From assembly GCA_030446945.1 (NCBI GenBank), contig JAUJMI010000026.1, positions 1-16,706 of the forward strand: a DNA stretch of 16,706 bases, given 5' to 3'. Position numbers and translations under genes: made by a program. The DNA comes from Longimicrobium sp. (GTDB lineage Bacteria > Gemmatimonadota > Gemmatimonadetes > Longimicrobiales > Longimicrobiaceae). Below are positions 14,082-16,706 of this stretch, in pieces (the first letter of the stretch is position 1; each line of letters begins with the position of its first letter). A model generated the notes under the pieces. It had not been told where the DNA came from. It saw only the letters and a list, made by a program, of their open reading frames with translations, and searched no databases.

Positions 14082-14158
14082 ACGCCGGCCGCCCTCGCGG
14101 GGCGCTTCAGCAGGGAACCAAATCGCGGACCCGGTCCGCGCAGCGAAACGAGCGAGCC

Positions 14159-14311
14159 ATGGCCGATCTGAACGTCCGCACGGAAGCCGAGCCGGTGGTC
14201 GAGGACGACTACACGATGCTGGAAGTGGTCCTCTGGGTCCTGGGGATCCTGATGATCCCGCTGGTCCCCATCCTCATGGTGGCGTTCCTGACGCCGTTCA
14301 GCGGGATGTAA
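14159..14311 (+). CDS. Small hydrophobic membrane protein, 50 residues
   Basis: The protein starts MADLNVRTEAEPVVEDDY, a short acidic N-terminal segment, followed by a long hydrophobic region (MLEVVLWVLGILMIPLVPILMVAFLTPF, about residues 20-47) with a central Pro pair that could form one bent span or a hairpin. Coding is supported by its isolation as a complete transcription unit: a near-consensus promoter at 14053-14081 and a strong terminator at 14332-14369. Purine-rich AACGAGCGAG just before the ATG could serve as a weak ribosome site. It shares the MAD-x-x-V opening with the 56-residue protein at 9508, but the rest differs. Function unknown. Confidence 0.7.
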   Translation: MADLNVRTEAEPVVEDDYTMLEVVLWVLGILMIPLVPILMVAFLTPFSGM

Positions 14312-14331
14312 AGGAGCGCGGCTCCCTACCG

Positions 14332-14369
14332 AAAGGCCCCGGCTCGCGGACGCGAGCCGGGGCCTTTTT
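14332..14369. terminator. Strong bidirectional intrinsic terminator
   Basis: GGCCCCGGCTCGCG (14335-14348) pairs with its exact complement at 14351-14364 and is followed by TTTTT (14365-14369). AAA at 14332-14334 supplies the T-tract for the minus strand. It lies between the convergent small-protein gene (stop 14311) and the lipoprotein gene (stop 14392) and can serve both. Confidence 0.93.
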
Positions 14370-14391
14370 GCGCTCCGATGTCCTTGCGCGA

Positions 14392-16203
14392 CTACTCGGG
14401 GCGCGGACGGCCGGACGCGCCGGGGACGCGAACCTCGCCCGGCGCGCGGGTGGGGCCGAAGACCGGGATGCGCGGGGCCTGCACCGGACCGGAGCCCTTC
14501 ACCTCGCCGCGCTCGGGGCGGGCAGCCGTCCGCTCGCGTACGCGCTTGTCCCGCGGGGCGCGCACTTCGCCGGCGGGGAGGGGCGGCTCGCCCATCAGCG
14601 GCGCGAGCTCCTCGGCGGTGACCACGGGGCCGGCGTGCGCCAGCCGCTCGAAGTCGCCGTTTTCGGCGCCCCACACGCGGCGGTGGACGATGCGCGTGGC
14701 CCCCGCGTTCAGCGACACGCGACCCAGGTCCAGCGTCTGCGCGACGCTCCCGTCCGCGGCGAGCACCTGGATCTCTACGTCGTGCTCGCCCGGCGGAAGG
14801 GTGAGGCGCGCCACCGAGATCCGGTCGGGGAGGAGCGACCAGCTGCGCGTGTCCGCGCGCTCCATCACGTTGCCGGCCAGGTTCACGGCGCGCCCCGCCA
14901 GCCAGCCGAGCGCCTCGCTCTCCTTGTCCCCCTTCTTCTCCGCCTCGCGCGCCGCCAGGTACTTGGCGACCCCGCGCGTCACCATGCGGGCCACCATCGC
15001 GGGGCGCTGCGCATCCCACCGGCGCGTCACCGCCGAAGAGAGGTCGGACGCGGCGACGGGGACGCCCGCCGTGTCGCCGTCCAGCACCAGGCGCAGGGCG
15101 GAGGGGGCGCACGCCTCCAGCCGGGGAACGGCCCACGCCATCTTGAGGATGTGCGCGCCGTCCAGCGCGTCGGCGAGCAGGAAGCGCTCGTCCAGGGTGG
15201 AGCCCCAGCGCGACTTCTCCGCCAGGTTCGACAGGAGGTGCGCCGCCACCCGCGCGCTCGACTCGGTGATGCGCGCCGCGTCGCCGCTCCGCAGCGCTTC
15301 CACCTCCTCCGGGGGAATGGGGACGTGGATGTCCGCGGCGCCGCGGTGCGCCACCCACCCCTCCTCCACCAGCACCACCAGCTCCGCGTCGTCCGTCCCG
15401 CCGTTCAGCGCGGCGCCGGCCACCTTGTAGCGCGCCGCTGCCGAATCGGCCACCTCGCGCACGCCCGCGGCGCGCGCCGCCCGGTACAGCTCGATCCCCA
15501 GTGTGGCCGGCGGCGCCGCGGCGTCGCGCGAGCAGGCGTCGTAGCCGCGCTCCGCCTGCCGGTAGGAGACGAGCGCGTCGCGCCGCTCCCCCGCCCCGTC
15601 GTACACCAGCCCCGTGAGGTACTGCACGAAGCCCTCGCCCACGCACGGCTCCCTGCTCCCCTCGCGGATGCGCTCCAGGTAGGTGTTGGCCTTGCGCGCC
15701 TCCACCAGCGTCCCTTCCCCCCCGCCGAGCGCCAGGTAGTTCAGCATCCGGTAGTAGGGGATCATCGCCATCTCGGCGGGGGGCGGGGTGTATGCCGCGA
15801 TCGCGTCGTTCACCAGCACCATCCCTGCCTGCCGCGTGAGCGAGCGGGTGTAGCGGTGCTCCGCCTCTTCCTCGGCCCACTGGAAGGCGGCGTTGCTCTC
15901 CTCCCACTTCCGCGCGTGGTGCAGCACGACGCCCAGCTGCAGGTGGCGGAGGAGCTCGTCGCGCGGCGCGACCTTGCTGCGCTCGCGGAGCATCTCGAGC
16001 GCGGAGTCAGGGCGCCCCGCCATCAGGTAGTGGCGGAGCCAGGCGTCCGTTTCACCGAGCGTGGAACTGAGGAGGGGTGAGCCGGCGGGGAGCGCCTCGG
16101 GGGCCGGGCGGGCGGGGTAACGCGCCCCACCGGCGCACCCGGCGAGCGCCGCGGCCACGAGGGCGGCGGCGATCGCGCGCAGGGCGGCGGGGGCGCTCCT
16201 CAT
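14392..16203 (-). CDS. Outer-envelope lipoprotein with TPR-like N-terminal half (COG3014-like, function unknown)
   Basis: This 603-residue protein has a lipoprotein signal peptide: hydrophobic residues 8-20, then lipobox L20-A-G-C23. Residues ~50-230 form helical pairs resembling TPRs (ALEMLRERSKVAPRDELLRHLQLGVVLHHARKWEESNAAFQWAEEEAEHRY region; YLTGLVYDGAGERRDALVSYRQAERGY). The YYRMLNYLALG...VEARKANTYLE and TGLVYDGAGE patterns recall the uncharacterised COG3014 lipoproteins. A middle region (~270-480) includes paired basic/acidic helices. A beta-sandwich-like end (LTLPPGEHDVEIQVLAADG, ~485-540) is followed by a Pro/Arg-rich tail. The ATG overlaps the stop of the upstream gene (ATGA), so translation is coupled. 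A strong terminator follows it. The COG assignment is from memory of motifs and moderately sure; the lipoprotein call is firm. Confidence 0.8.
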   Translation of the reverse strand: MRSAPAALRAIAAALVAAALAGCAGGARYPARPAPEALPAGSPLLSSTLGETDAWLRHYLMAGRPDSALEMLRERSKVAPRDELLRHLQLGVVLHHARKWEESNAAFQWAEEEAEHRYTRSLTRQAGMVLVNDAIAAYTPPPAEMAMIPYYRMLNYLALGGGEGTLVEARKANTYLERIREGSREPCVGEGFVQYLTGLVYDGAGERRDALVSYRQAERGYDACSRDAAAPPATLGIELYRAARAAGVREVADSAAARYKVAGAALNGGTDDAELVVLVEEGWVAHRGAADIHVPIPPEEVEALRSGDAARITESSARVAAHLLSNLAEKSRWGSTLDERFLLADALDGAHILKMAWAVPRLEACAPSALRLVLDGDTAGVPVAASDLSSAVTRRWDAQRPAMVARMVTRGVAKYLAAREAEKKGDKESEALGWLAGRAVNLAGNVMERADTRSWSLLPDRISVARLTLPPGEHDVEIQVLAADGSVAQTLDLGRVSLNAGATRIVHRRVWGAENGDFERLAHAGPVVTAEELAPLMGEPPLPAGEVRAPRDKRVRERTAARPERGEVKGSGPVQAPRIPVFGPTRAPGEVRVPGASGRPRPE

Positions 16204-16706
16204 CGTCCGCGACGCTCCAGGACGACGATGCGGTCGCGCGCCTCGGCGGCGGCCGCGTACAGGTGGGCGTACGCACGCCCGTGCGCCTCGATGCGCTGCA
16301 GCTCCAGCTGGTGCAGGAACAGGCGGTAGCGGATCGCCGCCTCGTAAGGCCGCAGCTGCTTGTCCAGCGCGCGCGCGATGCGCAGCGTCGTCTCCGGGTT
16401 GCTGGCGTCGATCACGTCGGCGCGGTCGTAGCGATCCAGCGCCGCGCGGAAGTCGCCGCGTGCCGCGAAGTCGTCGCCCTCGCGGAGGAGCGCGTCGGCG
16501 CGCGCACGCGAGCGCCCGGCCTGCGATGCGTCGGCGGCGCTGGCCACCAGGCGCACGCCCTCGGGCTCCTGGTAGGCGATGGAGCGCACGCGCCCCTCTT
16601 CCAGCGTCACGTACGCCACCGGCGCCACGCGGTCGGCGGGGAGGCGGGCCTCGTCGCGGGCCACGAGCGTCGTGATGCGCCCGTCGCCGCGCGTCTCCCA
16701 GGCGGC
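16200..16706 (-). CDS. TPR-containing protein, 5'-truncated by the window end
   Basis: The frame is open to the window edge, and 168 C-terminal residues are visible. The first part (ETRGDGRITTLVARDEARL...VAYVTLEEGRVRSIAYQEPEGVRLV) looks beta-rich, with an extracytoplasmic-domain feel. The last ~100 residues are TPR-like (ADALLREGDDFAARGDFRAALDRYDRADVIDASNPETTLRIARALDKQLRPYEAAIRYRLFL region, given here by its motifs only). A GTG at 16662-16664 could be read as a start, but the open frame upstream with normal codon use makes truncation more likely. It overlaps the lipoprotein gene by 4 bp (ATGA) and should form an operon with it. The two TPR-bearing products may act together at the envelope (inference). 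Confidence 0.7.
   Translation of the reverse strand, partial: AAWETRGDGRITTLVARDEARLPADRVAPVAYVTLEEGRVRSIAYQEPEGVRLVASAADASQAGRSRARADALLREGDDFAARGDFRAALDRYDRADVIDASNPETTLRIARALDKQLRPYEAAIRYRLFLHQLELQRIEAHGRAYAHLYAAAAEARDRIVVLERRGR

Overview
The window is very GC-rich (third codon positions almost all G/C) and comes from a Gram-negative-type bacterium. It encodes an outer-membrane beta-barrel protein, a lipoprotein with a lipobox, a periplasmic PBP4-type peptidase and a futalosine-pathway menaquinone enzyme. The small membrane proteins, the peptidase/TolB-propeller/barrel protein and the intergenic repeat style fit Gemmatimonadota (Longimicrobium-like). That assignment is inference from gene style, not from a marker gene.

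Layout. 1-2926 (+): a PBP4-family D,D-peptidase (dacB, start probably outside the window), then a DinB/YfiT-like protein that overlaps mqnD. 2927-6784: an accessory island. Two copies of a 1,721-bp unit each carry an Rrf2-family regulator and a QorB/YtfG-like NAD(P)H:quinone oxidoreductase. They alternate with three copies of a ~276-bp foldback (MITE-like) palindrome. The middle palindrome is a hybrid: its left half matches the right-hand element and its right half matches the left-hand element. Unequal crossing-over between two pre-existing elements predicts exactly this. A 23-bp dyad is shared by the regulator promoter and the oxidoreductase leader and is a likely autoregulatory operator. 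6785-8482 (-): a DEAD-box RNA helicase with a DbpA-type C-terminal domain. 8758-9297 (-): an unrecognised 179-residue acidic protein. 9508-9678 (+): a 56-residue single-span membrane protein. 9825-12971 (+): a 1,048-residue fusion of signal peptide, HELVH metallopeptidase, TolB-like propeller and Omp85-like barrel. 13398-14003 (+): a TetR regulator. 14159-14311 (+): a 50-residue membrane protein with a strong promoter and strong terminator. 14392-16706 (-): a lipoprotein with TPR-like and COG3014-like features, translationally coupled to an upstream TPR protein that runs off the window.

Themes: quinone/redox (mqnD, the Rrf2-quinone reductase cassette), envelope (dacB, the barrel fusion, the lipoprotein pair, two tiny membrane proteins) and RNA metabolism (helicase). 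The intergenic space is rich in structure: foldback elements of two kinds, heptamer tandem repeats at three sites, and GC-rich hairpins. The most unusual items are the metallopeptidase-propeller-barrel fusion and the element-bracketed, recently duplicated redox cassette.
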